From positions 1-39,488 of the IMG/VR virus record IMGVR_UViG_3300006641_000064: a stretch of DNA of 39,488 bases, one strand, 5' to 3'. The position numbers and the translations under genes are program-made. This document shows, in pieces, positions 1-8,425 of the stretch. Origin of the DNA: a virus. Below the pieces are notes generated by a model. That model saw only the letters and a list, made by a program, of their open reading frames with translations. It was not told where the DNA came from and did not search any database. How positions within the stretch are numbered: the first letter of the stretch is position 1; each line of letters opens with the position of its first letter.

Positions 1-38
1 GATTCGTCTGCCGCAATCATATCTAAAAGATCATCCAT
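1..38 (-). CDS. 5' end of a small gene downstream of portal gp20 (truncated by window edge)
   Basis: An ATG at 38 opens a frame reading MDDLLDMIAADES before the window ends. A purine-rich AAAGG lies a few bases upstream, and a perfect late promoter lies at 64-71, so this is a real start. In T4 the gene after portal gp20 is a small prohead core protein (gp67/gp68) followed by the protease gp21. An acidic start is compatible with a core protein, but thirteen residues do not identify it. Confidence 0.6.
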   Translation of the reverse strand, partial: MDDLLDMIAADE

Positions 39-63
39 TTTAATACCTTTCAATAATTTCTTC

Positions 64-71
64 TATTTATA
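64..71 (-). promoter_or_regulatory. T4-type late promoter TATAAATA
   Basis: On the minus strand the sequence reads TATAAATA, the exact T4 late promoter core, which in T4 is read by gp55 with gp33 and the sliding clamp gp45. The third to fifth bases (TAA) are also the stop codon of gp20. It lies about 26 bases upstream of the next start at 38. Confidence 0.8.
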
Positions 72-1755
72 TCTCACCACCCTTGGGCATTTCTACTGCT
101 TTCGTTGATGGCTCTGTGACAGAAGCATTAATTTCTGGTTCCATAACAGGTTGCCCCAAATCCATTCCAGCAGTTCCTTGGTCCATTCCTGGTTGAAGTG
201 GCATTCCAGTCATTGGATCAACAGAAGCATTTGGATCGGGAATAATTCCATCCTTAATTTCTTTTTCAATAATCTTATCTTGCTCAATAATTTCCTCATC
301 AGTTTGACGAAGAATTTTGCGTCTCACATAATCTTGAGAAAAATATTTACCAACATATGGTTCTGCAATCTGAACCATATTCAGTCTTTCATTTAGCAGT
401 TCTGCATCCTTAAGTTCTGCAAAATGATTATCATATAAGAAGTCATATTGAATATGCTCTTCCATAATATCCCAATCTTGTGGGGTAATAATATTTTTGA
501 GAATAAGTTGAGTTTTTAACATGTCGTGGAACATATATGAGAATCTCTTTCTCAACCGAGCAACAAATTTGCTAAACTTAACTTCATCTCTCAAGATTTC
601 AGAAGAACGTCCAAGATTAAATCCACCTTCTCCATCCATTCTTGATGGTGGAACATTTAGTGAACGATAGAGTTTTTTCTTGAAATACTCAATATCAGTA
701 ATTTCTCCAAGATTTTGACCACCAGGAAGTGTGGAAATCTCTGTTCCTCTTCCGCCTTCTCTTCTTGGAAGCCAGAAATCCTCAAGCATTGCCATAAACT
801 TCTTGTCGTCACGAATCTCTCCAGTGTTTGCATCATATACAAGTTTATTGCGATAACGCATCATAACATCGCGGAGATATTGCTCTGCCTTAACCTTTGG
901 GAGATTACCTACGTCAATGTAGAAGATTCTTCTTTCTGGGGCACGAGAGAGACGATAGATGACCAAAGAATCCTCAATCATTCTTAACTGATTGAGAGAC
1001 TTAATTGCTTTATGGAGATATGAAAGTGTTGATCCTTTATTTCTATCTACAAGACCAGATGTGCAATAGGTAATAGAGTCCTTTGACATCTTAATACCCT
1101 GAGATCCCCCCATAGATGAAGGATTTCCAGTGGGATATGTTAATTTGGGACTGTAAATAAAATATTCCTCAATTTGAGGAAACTCAAAATCCATTGGATT
1201 ATCAGAATTGATATTCGATAATCTATACTTATCTTTTGGATCTTTCTTTTGTTGTCTCACATATCTCATTTTCATTGGATCGATATAACGAAGTTCTTGA
1301 ATTCCTTCGTGTGGATTTTTAATATCTATCATTTTATGGTAGTATAATCTACCATCAACATACCAATTCCTATAAATTTCGTGAGATTTTTTATCAAAAT
1401 CTAATAAGGAAAGAATATATTTAAACTCTTGTCTAATTTTCTTTTTAATACCATCACTGGCATTAAGATTTGAAAGTTCAATTTCTACCGGCGTATCATT
1501 TGTATCCGATACAATTGCTTCATTAACAATATCTTCAATGGCACTATCACACTCTGGATGAAGTGCCATTTCACGATATCTTTTGATTAAATCAAATTCT
1601 GTTCTGTAGACACCTTCAATATCAACATATGAACCAAAAAAACCACTACTCAGGTAGTGGTCAGTCGAGTCCTCGTTATTTGGAGGAACTGGAGAGACCA
1701 CCCCCGGAGAAAGTGGTTCATTGTCTTCAATAGAAAATCCAAACAATTTTGCCAT
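67..1755 (-). CDS. 20: Portal vertex protein gp20
   Basis: This 562-aa protein is the T4 gp20-type portal, slightly longer than the 524 aa of T4. It would form the dodecameric ring at the unique head vertex through which DNA is packaged and to which neck and terminase dock. Recognition rests on overall family resemblance, including an N-terminal stretch SSGFFGSYVDIEG, a middle LPGGQNLGEITDIEYF and the following LNVPPSRMDGE, which are typical of myovirus portals. Its position after sheath and tube genes is the T4 order. The C-terminal about 60 residues are a Gly/Met/Pro-rich tail typical of cyanophage versions. The ATG at 1755 has only a weak GAGAA ribosome site; a late promoter lies 30 bases upstream. 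The stop codon is embedded in the next late promoter. Confidence 0.97.
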   Translation of the reverse strand: MAKLFGFSIEDNEPLSPGVVSPVPPNNEDSTDHYLSSGFFGSYVDIEGVYRTEFDLIKRYREMALHPECDSAIEDIVNEAIVSDTNDTPVEIELSNLNASDGIKKKIRQEFKYILSLLDFDKKSHEIYRNWYVDGRLYYHKMIDIKNPHEGIQELRYIDPMKMRYVRQQKKDPKDKYRLSNINSDNPMDFEFPQIEEYFIYSPKLTYPTGNPSSMGGSQGIKMSKDSITYCTSGLVDRNKGSTLSYLHKAIKSLNQLRMIEDSLVIYRLSRAPERRIFYIDVGNLPKVKAEQYLRDVMMRYRNKLVYDANTGEIRDDKKFMAMLEDFWLPRREGGRGTEISTLPGGQNLGEITDIEYFKKKLYRSLNVPPSRMDGEGGFNLGRSSEILRDEVKFSKFVARLRKRFSYMFHDMLKTQLILKNIITPQDWDIMEEHIQYDFLYDNHFAELKDAELLNERLNMVQIAEPYVGKYFSQDYVRRKILRQTDEEIIEQDKIIEKEIKDGIIPDPNASVDPMTGMPLQPGMDQGTAGMDLGQPVMEPEINASVTEPSTKAVEMPKGGEI

Positions 1756-1784
1756 AATTTATTTTGTTCTCTGTGCCTTTTGAC

Positions 1785-1792
1785 TATTTATC
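1785..1792 (-). promoter_or_regulatory. T4-type late promoter GATAAATA ahead of gp20
   Basis: The minus strand reads TGATAAATA. It matches the NATAAATA late motif, lies about 30 bases upstream of the gp20 start, and shares two bases with the TGA stop codon of gp19. Confidence 0.75.
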
Positions 1793-2375
1793 AGACTCTC
1801 GCAGCAGCGGTTGGATCAAGAATTTCGTAAGATTGAACTTGGAATTCAACCGTAAATTCTTCAATAGTATCTCCACTATCATATGAAAGATCAATGTTTG
1901 ATACTGCTGTTGGGAAAATATCAACAAATTTATATGCAGCCAGGATAGAACTATCGGAACCACTATTATTAGTGCTGTTTATCTGAGCACCTCTTCCGAG
2001 TTGATAAACAGTAGCATTGCTCATATAAGCATTTGGACTTGTTGCACCCAAATTATTATCAAGTTTAGCAATTAGTTCACTCCAAGCTTCAAATGCTTTT
2101 CTAAGTTTGAAGTCTTCGTCGTTGATGATAGTGACTGTCCAAGCATCAATTGTTCTGTCTCCAGCGACTTTAAAGGTTCTTCCTCTAAATGGAACGTCAA
2201 TACTTCCAACGTTTGATGCAGGCAAAGCAGCCGCTTTGCACAGATATTTGAAAGTATCGGCGTCCCAACTAATTCCCGCTGGTAATGTTGTCAGTTCAAC
2301 TTCGAATAAATTGGGACGAGCACCACCACCCCTTAGGGCACTCTTGAATTGAGAGATTGTTTTAAGTCTTGCCAC
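1791..2375 (-). CDS. 19: Tail tube protein gp19
   Basis: This 194-aa protein has the length and sequence character of T4-like gp19, the subunit stacked in hexameric rings to form the inner tail tube through which DNA passes. It begins MARLKTISQFKSAL and has the beta-rich composition of the tube fold. It lies directly after the sheath gene, as in T4. The start codon is GTG at 2375-2373, not ATG. It is supported by a full AGGAGG ribosome site at 2385-2390, nine bases away, and no in-frame ATG lies near the N-terminus. Its own late promoter sits at 2396-2403. A separate promoter plus a strong ribosome site fits a major virion protein needed in many copies. Confidence 0.96.
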   Translation of the reverse strand: MARLKTISQFKSALRGGGARPNLFEVELTTLPAGISWDADTFKYLCKAAALPASNVGSIDVPFRGRTFKVAGDRTIDAWTVTIINDEDFKLRKAFEAWSELIAKLDNNLGATSPNAYMSNATVYQLGRGAQINSTNNSGSDSSILAAYKFVDIFPTAVSNIDLSYDSGDTIEEFTVEFQVQSYEILDPTAAARV

Positions 2376-2384
2376 GGTTCGTTA

Positions 2385-2390
2385 CCTCCT
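2385..2390 (-). promoter_or_regulatory. Strong ribosome binding site AGGAGG that fixes the GTG start of gp19
   Basis: The minus strand reads AAGGAGGTAACGAACC followed by GTG. This is the strongest Shine-Dalgarno sequence I see in the window, and its spacing supports the GTG start. Confidence 0.8.
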
Positions 2391-2395
2391 TAAGT

Positions 2396-2403
2396 TATTT
2401 ATT
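2396..2403 (-). promoter_or_regulatory. T4-type late promoter AATAAATA ahead of gp19
   Basis: The minus strand reads AATAAATA about 20 bases upstream of the gp19 start. It lies some 10 bases downstream of the gp18 stop codon, so here stop and promoter are separate. Confidence 0.75.
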
Positions 2404-2412
2404 GAATAATGA

Positions 2413-4614
2413 TCAAACTGTACCAGCAACTTCTTCAAAACTTACGCCCGTGCGAGTTGCAACAAAGGTAAGAGTTACATAGTTAATAGACTTAGCGGGT
2501 TTCAGATAAATATCCGCTCTGAATTCATTGTTATCAATAACGTCGGGAGTATTGTTTGTGGTATCGCAAACAACAAGGAATCCATAAAGACCTCTCTTTG
2601 CCTGAACATCACGAAGATATGGTTCAACGATGTTTTTGAAGTTTGCTCTCGTTAACTCGTCGTTTAATTCGAAGAGTTGAGCTTGAGCAGCTCTTTGTAA
2701 TGCTTGCTCAATAGTTAAGAACAGACGACGAACATTAATTCTATCAAAAGCAGATGCATATCCAAGTCCTGTTTTATCTCCAAATAGAAGAGTTCCAATT
2801 CCGGGTTGGGTTACGATCGCATTTACTCTTTGTGGATAAAGTTGGTCTCTTTGTGCCTTATTTGGATTGTATGCAAGTTTAATTGCATTATTCAGGATAC
2901 CTCTCTGCTGACCTGCAGGAGAGAACCAAGGATAAGCAATAATATTTGTGCGACACATTAATCCAGCAACATCCGCGTTGCAAGGAATGTAGACAAATTT
3001 GTTGTTAAATCTGTCATAAGTGTACTTATATCCACTATCAAATACTGCATATGATGAAGATGAAAGTGAACTGAAGTATTTGATTAAATTTGTTGTTTGT
3101 GTAGTGGTGTTTGTTATGCCAATCAGATCTGCTTTATGAGGTCCAATCGTGGTTACACAATCCTTTCTCTGCTCAGCAATTGAAATTAGATACTGTGCTT
3201 TTGCCTGAGAATCTGCCTGAGCATCCATTCCAGGACCCATGATTATATAATCTACCTGAATTTCATCTTTATTTGAGAACTTATCATATGAAGTAATCAG
3301 GTCTCCAAGTGTTGCCTTCATTCCGCCATTGGCAGAATAATCAACCCCACCCGTTAAAGTGTAAGTTTTATTCCCGATAGCACTGAAAGTTACATCTTGG
3401 GCAGTTAGTCCCCAAAGACCATCTGATGTGCTGATTGGAGTAAAGGAAGCGGCATTGCCCGAATATGTAGTAAATCCAGTTGCTCTTGGGGTAGTGCTCC
3501 AATAAGAATCTGCAGTGCTTGATGGATTTCCTCCAGCATAAACTTGAGATGAGAAGTCTGCAAGATACTGCTCGTACCAGATTTTTTGCGGAGAGTTAAC
3601 TGCAGAAACAGAATCAAGTGCTTTTGAAAGTCCTACATGCTTTTCGAGAATTGTTCCTTGGTTTCCCGTAATAGTTCCAAGATCGTCAACAACTACAACG
3701 TGAATGGCGTCATTTTTGCCATTTCTTTCTAGTGAGTATCTATTGGTAGTTGGTTTTGGAGCGATTGATCTCCAGTATATTGTTGAGTTTGATAATCCAA
3801 GAGTTTGCTGCTCATACCAATCCAAAACGGAAGCAACTGAAGCACTTCCAATCGAAGTTCCAGACGATCCAACAAAGTTTACTGTTTGTGTTGCAGCAAA
3901 AGCAGCAAAAGAAGTTCCTTCAGCATAGTTAATTTGAGTTTCAGTTCCTGCAGAAGAAACTCTTGAAGTAATCTTTACAGAAATATTGCTGTTTCCATTA
4001 GTGGCATCTGTAGTAACTCCAGTAATAATTCCTTTCAAATATCCATTAAATGGAGTTGTCGTACCTGCCCCAGGAATTGTTATTGATGTTAATGTGGTTG
4101 TAATTCCGTATCCAATCTGTGCCCCTAAAGAACCAAGATTTGTAGTATTAATGCCTATGATTTGATCTGCTAGGTCATCGATGACACAAACTTTTAAATT
4201 ATTTGCCCAAGAACCTGGATTCTTTGCAGCAAACGTGAAGTTATTACCTTCCGAATGATTATTGGTGTAGTCATCGTAATTGTCAATTCTCAAAGAAGTT
4301 TCTGAAGCTTCATTGACGCCAGCATTAGCGTTGTTCAAAGTTGAACCTGCAGTTCTAACAACCTTGAGAACACCGCCATACGAAAGATAAGATGAAGCAC
4401 TCATCCAATACTCATATTGCGAATCAGTTGAAAGTGGTTTTCCGAACGTATTAATTAACTCTTGTTCGGTTGTAATATCAATTGGGTAATCAACAGGTCC
4501 AATTGGAAAAGGTCCAGCAATTGCACCAATATTATCTAAAACATTATCAGCTCTTCCTACCGTTAAATCAACCTCTCTGACGAGTACGCCTGGAGATAAT
4601 TGAGGAGTCGCCAT
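2413..4614 (-). CDS. 18: Contractile tail sheath protein gp18
   Basis: This 733-aa protein is the T4 gp18-type sheath (T4: 659 aa), the subunit that contracts during injection. The N-terminus MATPQLSPGVLVREVDLT is the family signature. The C-terminal third carries the conserved sheath domain, including AYPWFSPAGQQRGI, LFGDKT and the segment RLFLTIEQALQRAAQ about 100 residues from the end. The middle, about residues 100-400, is a variable serine- and threonine-rich insertion, expected for the surface-exposed protrusion domains. A GGAGA ribosome site precedes the ATG, and a late promoter lies about 36 bases upstream. Base composition is higher in G+C than the baseplate genes, consistent with a highly expressed gene. 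Confidence 0.97.
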   Translation of the reverse strand: MATPQLSPGVLVREVDLTVGRADNVLDNIGAIAGPFPIGPVDYPIDITTEQELINTFGKPLSTDSQYEYWMSASSYLSYGGVLKVVRTAGSTLNNANAGVNEASETSLRIDNYDDYTNNHSEGNNFTFAAKNPGSWANNLKVCVIDDLADQIIGINTTNLGSLGAQIGYGITTTLTSITIPGAGTTTPFNGYLKGIITGVTTDATNGNSNISVKITSRVSSAGTETQINYAEGTSFAAFAATQTVNFVGSSGTSIGSASVASVLDWYEQQTLGLSNSTIYWRSIAPKPTTNRYSLERNGKNDAIHVVVVDDLGTITGNQGTILEKHVGLSKALDSVSAVNSPQKIWYEQYLADFSSQVYAGGNPSSTADSYWSTTPRATGFTTYSGNAASFTPISTSDGLWGLTAQDVTFSAIGNKTYTLTGGVDYSANGGMKATLGDLITSYDKFSNKDEIQVDYIIMGPGMDAQADSQAKAQYLISIAEQRKDCVTTIGPHKADLIGITNTTTQTTNLIKYFSSLSSSSYAVFDSGYKYTYDRFNNKFVYIPCNADVAGLMCRTNIIAYPWFSPAGQQRGILNNAIKLAYNPNKAQRDQLYPQRVNAIVTQPGIGTLLFGDKTGLGYASAFDRINVRRLFLTIEQALQRAAQAQLFELNDELTRANFKNIVEPYLRDVQAKRGLYGFLVVCDTTNNTPDVIDNNEFRADIYLKPAKSINYVTLTFVATRTGVSFEEVAGTV

Positions 4615-4649
4615 GTTTTTCTCCGTAAAGTCTCAGTTTATCTAAAAAA

Positions 4650-4657
4650 TATTTATT
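4650..4657 (-). promoter_or_regulatory. T4-type late promoter AATAAATA ahead of gp18
   Basis: The minus strand reads TTAATAAATATTTTTT. It lies about 36 bases upstream of the gp18 ATG, in an 86-base gap after the CxxC mini-gene. I see no other gene in that gap. Confidence 0.75.
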
Positions 4658-4700
4658 AAAACCATACTTTACATATGGGAAATGTGACGTGAACAACTAT

Positions 4701-4931
4701 TCACCAGTCAGGATATTCACACTCCACATAAATCGAAACTTTCTTTCTATTACTAGTAACTCTTTTTACAGTACAATCTTTACATTCATATGAATAAGAC
4801 GATGCTACAGGCCCCCTATCTTTGCGAGTTCTATAAAATCCATCTATCAAATTTTTTATTTCCCCACATACTCTACATTTTCTATCTGCAAGTAATAAAT
4901 GTCCAAGATTAATTTGCTTATCTAAATCCAT
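4701..4931 (-). CDS. CxxC zinc-ribbon-like mini-protein coupled to gp17
   Basis: This is a 76-aa protein of unknown function. I chose the ATG at 4931 because it overlaps the gp17 stop as TAATG, the usual translational coupling; a longer frame to 4949 would start inside gp17 without a ribosome site. Residues C19-x2-C22 and C50-x2-C53 form a classic four-cysteine zinc-binding pair, with a basic patch (RTRKDRG) between them and a basic stretch (NRKK) after them. This pattern resembles the zinc-finger lead-in found in front of HNH nuclease domains in phages, but no HNH domain follows. It may be a degenerate homing endonuclease or a small nucleic-acid-binding packaging accessory. Its place between gp17 and gp18 is notable because these genes are adjacent in T4. 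Confidence 0.7.
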   Translation of the reverse strand: MDLDKQINLGHLLLADRKCRVCGEIKNLIDGFYRTRKDRGPVASSYSYECKDCTVKRVTSNRKKVSIYVECEYPDW

Positions 4932-6583
4932 TATGATAGATAGTCCCACATATAAGAGCGATCTCCATATTCATCAACAAACCATCTATCTCCATCAGCA
5001 TCGACAAAATTATTTTCATCTAAACCATCTGATATAAAACCAAATGGAGACATATCCTGTTCTATTTGATTTTTTTGCTCTTCATAAAGACGTTTTCTAA
5101 CATCTTGATCTGTGAGTTCTTTAAAATAATCTTGTGCTACTAACCAAGCATATATTACTAGGCACATAGCAAGGTCATCATTGCAACCTTCTTCCGCCTC
5201 AAATGAATTGTGTTTTTGAATAAATGTTGTAAGTTCACTAATAATTTCATAGTCATTAACAAAAAGTTTATTTTCTTCAATCATAGTCTTTAAATTAAGA
5301 CATCCGACTTTTTTAACGGTCTTTGACATCTTAACTCCAAGTTGTGTCTTCTTCCCACTAAATCCTTGTCCTACAATTTGTCCAGCTCTTCCTCTCATTG
5401 AACACATAAGAAGATTATTGTATTCTAGATCGTATTGAAGAATGCTTGCTACTTGATCTCCAACATCATTTACTTCACAAAGAATATATGCATTATTGTA
5501 TGCAGTTGCTGCTTCGTGAATTATGCTTGGGAAAAGCATAGGTTTAATTTCATTATTTCTATACTTACCTACAACTTTATGTGGAAACTCAGTAATATCT
5601 ACAACAGTAAACGCAGAATAATCATTCCCAACACCTCTAGCAACGTCTACAGTAATCAAATAATCGTGATTTTCTACTGGGTCCTCATATACATCTAAAC
5701 CCGCACTACGGGTCTTGGGGGCATCGTAAACGAGGGTTCTAAGTTTGCTTGGTGCAATCAAAGTATCAACGGATCCTAAAAATTCACATTCAAACTCAAC
5801 TTTAAACTGAGATTCGCTAGTATTAGCAATTGTTTGTTTTTTCCACTCCTCATCTCTTCCAGGAACCTCTGACCAATGTACATCTGTATAAACATACTCA
5901 TTCTTACCTTTTTCGGCATCGTGCCACATTCGGTAGAAATGATTCATACCGTGTGGAGTAGAAACGATAATTACTTTTGTTTGCTTACCTGAAGTAATTG
6001 TTGGATATACTGAAGCGAAGAATGAATCTGCAATGTGATTTGGAACGAACGCAAATTCATCCAAAAATAAGATATTGAATGACATACCACGAACTGCAGA
6101 AGCAGAAGTAGAAGCAGCCAAGATCTTACTTCCATTCTCCAATTCCAATGATCCTTTGTTCCAAGAGATAATTCCCTGCTGCATCCACTTTGGTAGATTT
6201 TCATATGCGGTTTGCAACCTATCTAATAGTTCTCTAGCAGTCGCTGCTTTGTTAGCCAAAATACCAATATTTACATTGTCATTAAATACTGCATAATGCA
6301 AAAGAAATGCAACTACAGTTGTAGACTTACCAGTCTGACGAGGCATCTTACAGATATTAAATCTGTGTTTATGGAAATTTGTAATTAACTTTTCTTGGAA
6401 ATGATACGGTTTAAATGTCTGTAAACCGTGATCGAGAGTAACGATTTTTACATAATTATTTGCAAAATAAACAGGATCATTCATGCACTTGGCAATCTCA
6501 AGAACCTGTTCTTCTGTAAATTCGTGAGTAGTATTTGCCTTCTTTAGTAACGGATTACCAAGATATACATCATTATTTGCCAT
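4931..6583 (-). CDS. 17: Terminase large subunit gp17 (ATPase and nuclease)
   Basis: This 550-aa protein is the packaging motor and headful nuclease. The N-terminal ATPase shows Walker A at 81-88 (PRQTGKST), Walker B ILFLDE at 171-176 with D175 and catalytic E176, and the coupling motif STP at 208-210. The C-terminal RNase H-like nuclease shows D313 in TVDVARG, a probable second acid at E370 in LCE, and the third at D469/D470 in GCNDDLAM, matching the acidic triad of T4 gp17. T4 gp17 is 610 aa. The ATG is preceded by AGGA. It starts 16 bases after the 598-aa mosaic gene with no promoter between, and its stop overlaps the next ATG, so the three genes should be one transcript from the promoter at 8418. 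Confidence 0.98.
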   Translation of the reverse strand: MANNDVYLGNPLLKKANTTHEFTEEQVLEIAKCMNDPVYFANNYVKIVTLDHGLQTFKPYHFQEKLITNFHKHRFNICKMPRQTGKSTTVVAFLLHYAVFNDNVNIGILANKAATARELLDRLQTAYENLPKWMQQGIISWNKGSLELENGSKILAASTSASAVRGMSFNILFLDEFAFVPNHIADSFFASVYPTITSGKQTKVIIVSTPHGMNHFYRMWHDAEKGKNEYVYTDVHWSEVPGRDEEWKKQTIANTSESQFKVEFECEFLGSVDTLIAPSKLRTLVYDAPKTRSAGLDVYEDPVENHDYLITVDVARGVGNDYSAFTVVDITEFPHKVVGKYRNNEIKPMLFPSIIHEAATAYNNAYILCEVNDVGDQVASILQYDLEYNNLLMCSMRGRAGQIVGQGFSGKKTQLGVKMSKTVKKVGCLNLKTMIEENKLFVNDYEIISELTTFIQKHNSFEAEEGCNDDLAMCLVIYAWLVAQDYFKELTDQDVRKRLYEEQKNQIEQDMSPFGFISDGLDENNFVDADGDRWFVDEYGDRSYMWDYLS

Positions 6584-6599
6584 AATAAAGTCCTATTGA

Positions 6600-8396
6600 T
6601 TAGTTGCAGTTCCAACGACGAAGTGCTTTGTTAATTCTGCTATCTGGATCTCTTGCAGTCTCTGCAGATGTTAATCTTTTCTTCATTCCGGTCATACGAC
6701 TACAAAAATTTTTTCTTCTTTGTGCTCTTTTACCTGATGGATTTTTTTCAGTGACTGCAGTTTGAAGATTTGAACCTGGATTTTCTCTACGATAAGCATT
6801 AACTGCTTTTTGACTTAATCCATCCGTTTTATCTTGGCGATTAACTTTTTGCCAATCTTCATCAACTTCAACTTCTTCTCCCATTGTCTTTACATAATTG
6901 TTTGATGGACCAGGTTTTGCAGAACTTCCTCCTTGAGGACCACACATTTGAATTAGTGGTTGTCCTGGTTGAATTTCTGATATAGAATGATAAACAACTA
7001 CAGAACCTGGATAAACCTTTTGAATTTCATCGTTTATCTCTTTGCGAGATGGTGTTTTAACTTGAGGGAAAAACATTTTTAGAGAATAGTACTTTCCTCT
7101 CCAAGAAAGAGTAACTGCAATTACATTACCTGTTTGTGCTTGAAGACGAGTTGCCTCTGTTACTTGAGATTTAAAACCTTTTATTGGTTCTGGTTTGATA
7201 ATATCAATCACTTCAGCAAATGTATTGCCATCTAAGTCTTCTATTGTTTGCTCTGGCATTACAACTTTTTTAGATTTTGTCTTTTTTGTAGAGTGTGAGC
7301 ATCCACAATCTTCTAAGATCTTATCGACTAATTTCTTTTCTTCTGGTACACAATTTGGAACTTTTCTTTTACCTTTTTTCTTCATTCCAACTTGCTTATA
7401 ACCAGACCAACACGCTTCGTCAAACTTATGTTCACCACTATCGAGATAATCTGCTGCAGTATCAATATAATCTGCTGCCTTCGTGATTTTTGATTGTACC
7501 CACGCTTCTAAATCACCTTCTCCTTTGGAAAATTTATTTTGCAATCTCTTTACTGCATTGGTGATTGTTTGAAGTTCTCCGCGAGCCATTGAATACTCTT
7601 CATCTTTAACTGAAACTTTATCCCAGGCTTTTTCTCCATAAGAACATTGGGATCTTGTTTCTCTTTTATCACATAATGGACAATATCTTTCCTCTTCATG
7701 CATAGTTTCCTCTGATTTAGTTCCCCAATTATCAGCACCAACTCTACGGCATTTGACAAGTGCTCCAGATGCATATGCACTTGGCCAAACACTATAACGA
7801 GACTTTACTTTATGATAACAAGCATCTTTCTTACCACTTCCCTTTCCTTTTTTGTCCTTTACTTCTTGCAAGTCCATTTCTTCTTTCATTTTCTTTTTTG
7901 GTTCGTCGGTAGGAACGTAAGTTGGTTTTGCTGCACCCGTTTTTTGTTGTTGACCAGGATCTGCTGCTTTTTTTCTTCTTGCAGCAGCACGTCTTTCTGC
8001 TTGGGTCATACTTGCTCTTTTTTCAGAAGAAACGCATTTGGGAACTCCTTCTCCTGGTTCATCACTTGCACAAGTTCCACCTGTCACAACATTAACCCAA
8101 CCCGGTTTTCCATCTTTGGATTTACTTTGAAACCACTTATGTAAATTACCTTCTTTTACATCTTTGAATTTTTTATGATGCTTTTTAGCATCTGCTTCCA
8201 TCTTTTTCAAACGGGTATAATAATCCGGAATTTCATCAAGGTGTTGAAGGGCAATATCTCTCGCAAGTTCATGGTCTTTAGTATGCTCGTGCTCAATGGG
8301 TTCTCCCATATCAAGTTGCTTTTGTATGAAAGAAACCTCAAGGCGATGTTTCTTTGCAATCTGTTCAACTGTTTTGTGGGGTTTCAATTTGGACAT
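6600..8396 (-). CDS. 598-aa mosaic of small marine-phage domains, between gp16 and gp17
   Basis: Function is unknown. It is a string of short motifs I recognise from marine phage and giant virus proteins. Residues about 9-68 are DUF5661-like (GEPIEHEH, then HLDEIPDYYTRLKKME). Residues about 87-147 contain KWFQSKSKDGKPGWVNV and a basic RRKKAADP end. Residues 183-215 contain CYHKVKSRY, SGALVKCRRVGADNWG. Residues about 261-313 are helical (ARGELQTITNAVKRL, AADYIDTAADYLDSGE). Residues 318-343 contain CWSGYKQVGMKKKG and PNCVPEE. Residues about 390-480 look like one small globular domain. The last about 100 residues are basic and end near RRWNCN. Charge is strongly basic overall, suggesting DNA or capsid contact. 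It has its own late promoter and lies where T4 has nothing, between the terminase genes. Confidence 0.85.
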   Translation of the reverse strand: MSKLKPHKTVEQIAKKHRLEVSFIQKQLDMGEPIEHEHTKDHELARDIALQHLDEIPDYYTRLKKMEADAKKHHKKFKDVKEGNLHKWFQSKSKDGKPGWVNVVTGGTCASDEPGEGVPKCVSSEKRASMTQAERRAAARRKKAADPGQQQKTGAAKPTYVPTDEPKKKMKEEMDLQEVKDKKGKGSGKKDACYHKVKSRYSVWPSAYASGALVKCRRVGADNWGTKSEETMHEEERYCPLCDKRETRSQCSYGEKAWDKVSVKDEEYSMARGELQTITNAVKRLQNKFSKGEGDLEAWVQSKITKAADYIDTAADYLDSGEHKFDEACWSGYKQVGMKKKGKRKVPNCVPEEKKLVDKILEDCGCSHSTKKTKSKKVVMPEQTIEDLDGNTFAEVIDIIKPEPIKGFKSQVTEATRLQAQTGNVIAVTLSWRGKYYSLKMFFPQVKTPSRKEINDEIQKVYPGSVVVYHSISEIQPGQPLIQMCGPQGGSSAKPGPSNNYVKTMGEEVEVDEDWQKVNRQDKTDGLSQKAVNAYRRENPGSNLQTAVTEKNPSGKRAQRRKNFCSRMTGMKKRLTSAETARDPDSRINKALRRWNCN

Positions 8397-8417
8397 TAAC
8401 CTAAAAGTACCTTTTTA

Positions 8418-8425
8418 TATTTATT
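8418..8425 (-). promoter_or_regulatory. T4-type late promoter AATAAATA ahead of the mosaic gene and gp17
   Basis: The minus strand reads TAATAAATATAAAAAGG, about 22 bases upstream of the start at 8396. The TAA stop of gp16 (8424-8426) overlaps the promoter. Confidence 0.75.

Noticed and set aside
4932-4949. Longer start for the CxxC protein at 4949
   Set aside because: It would begin inside gp17 without a ribosome site, while the ATG at 4931 gives a clean TAATG coupling.
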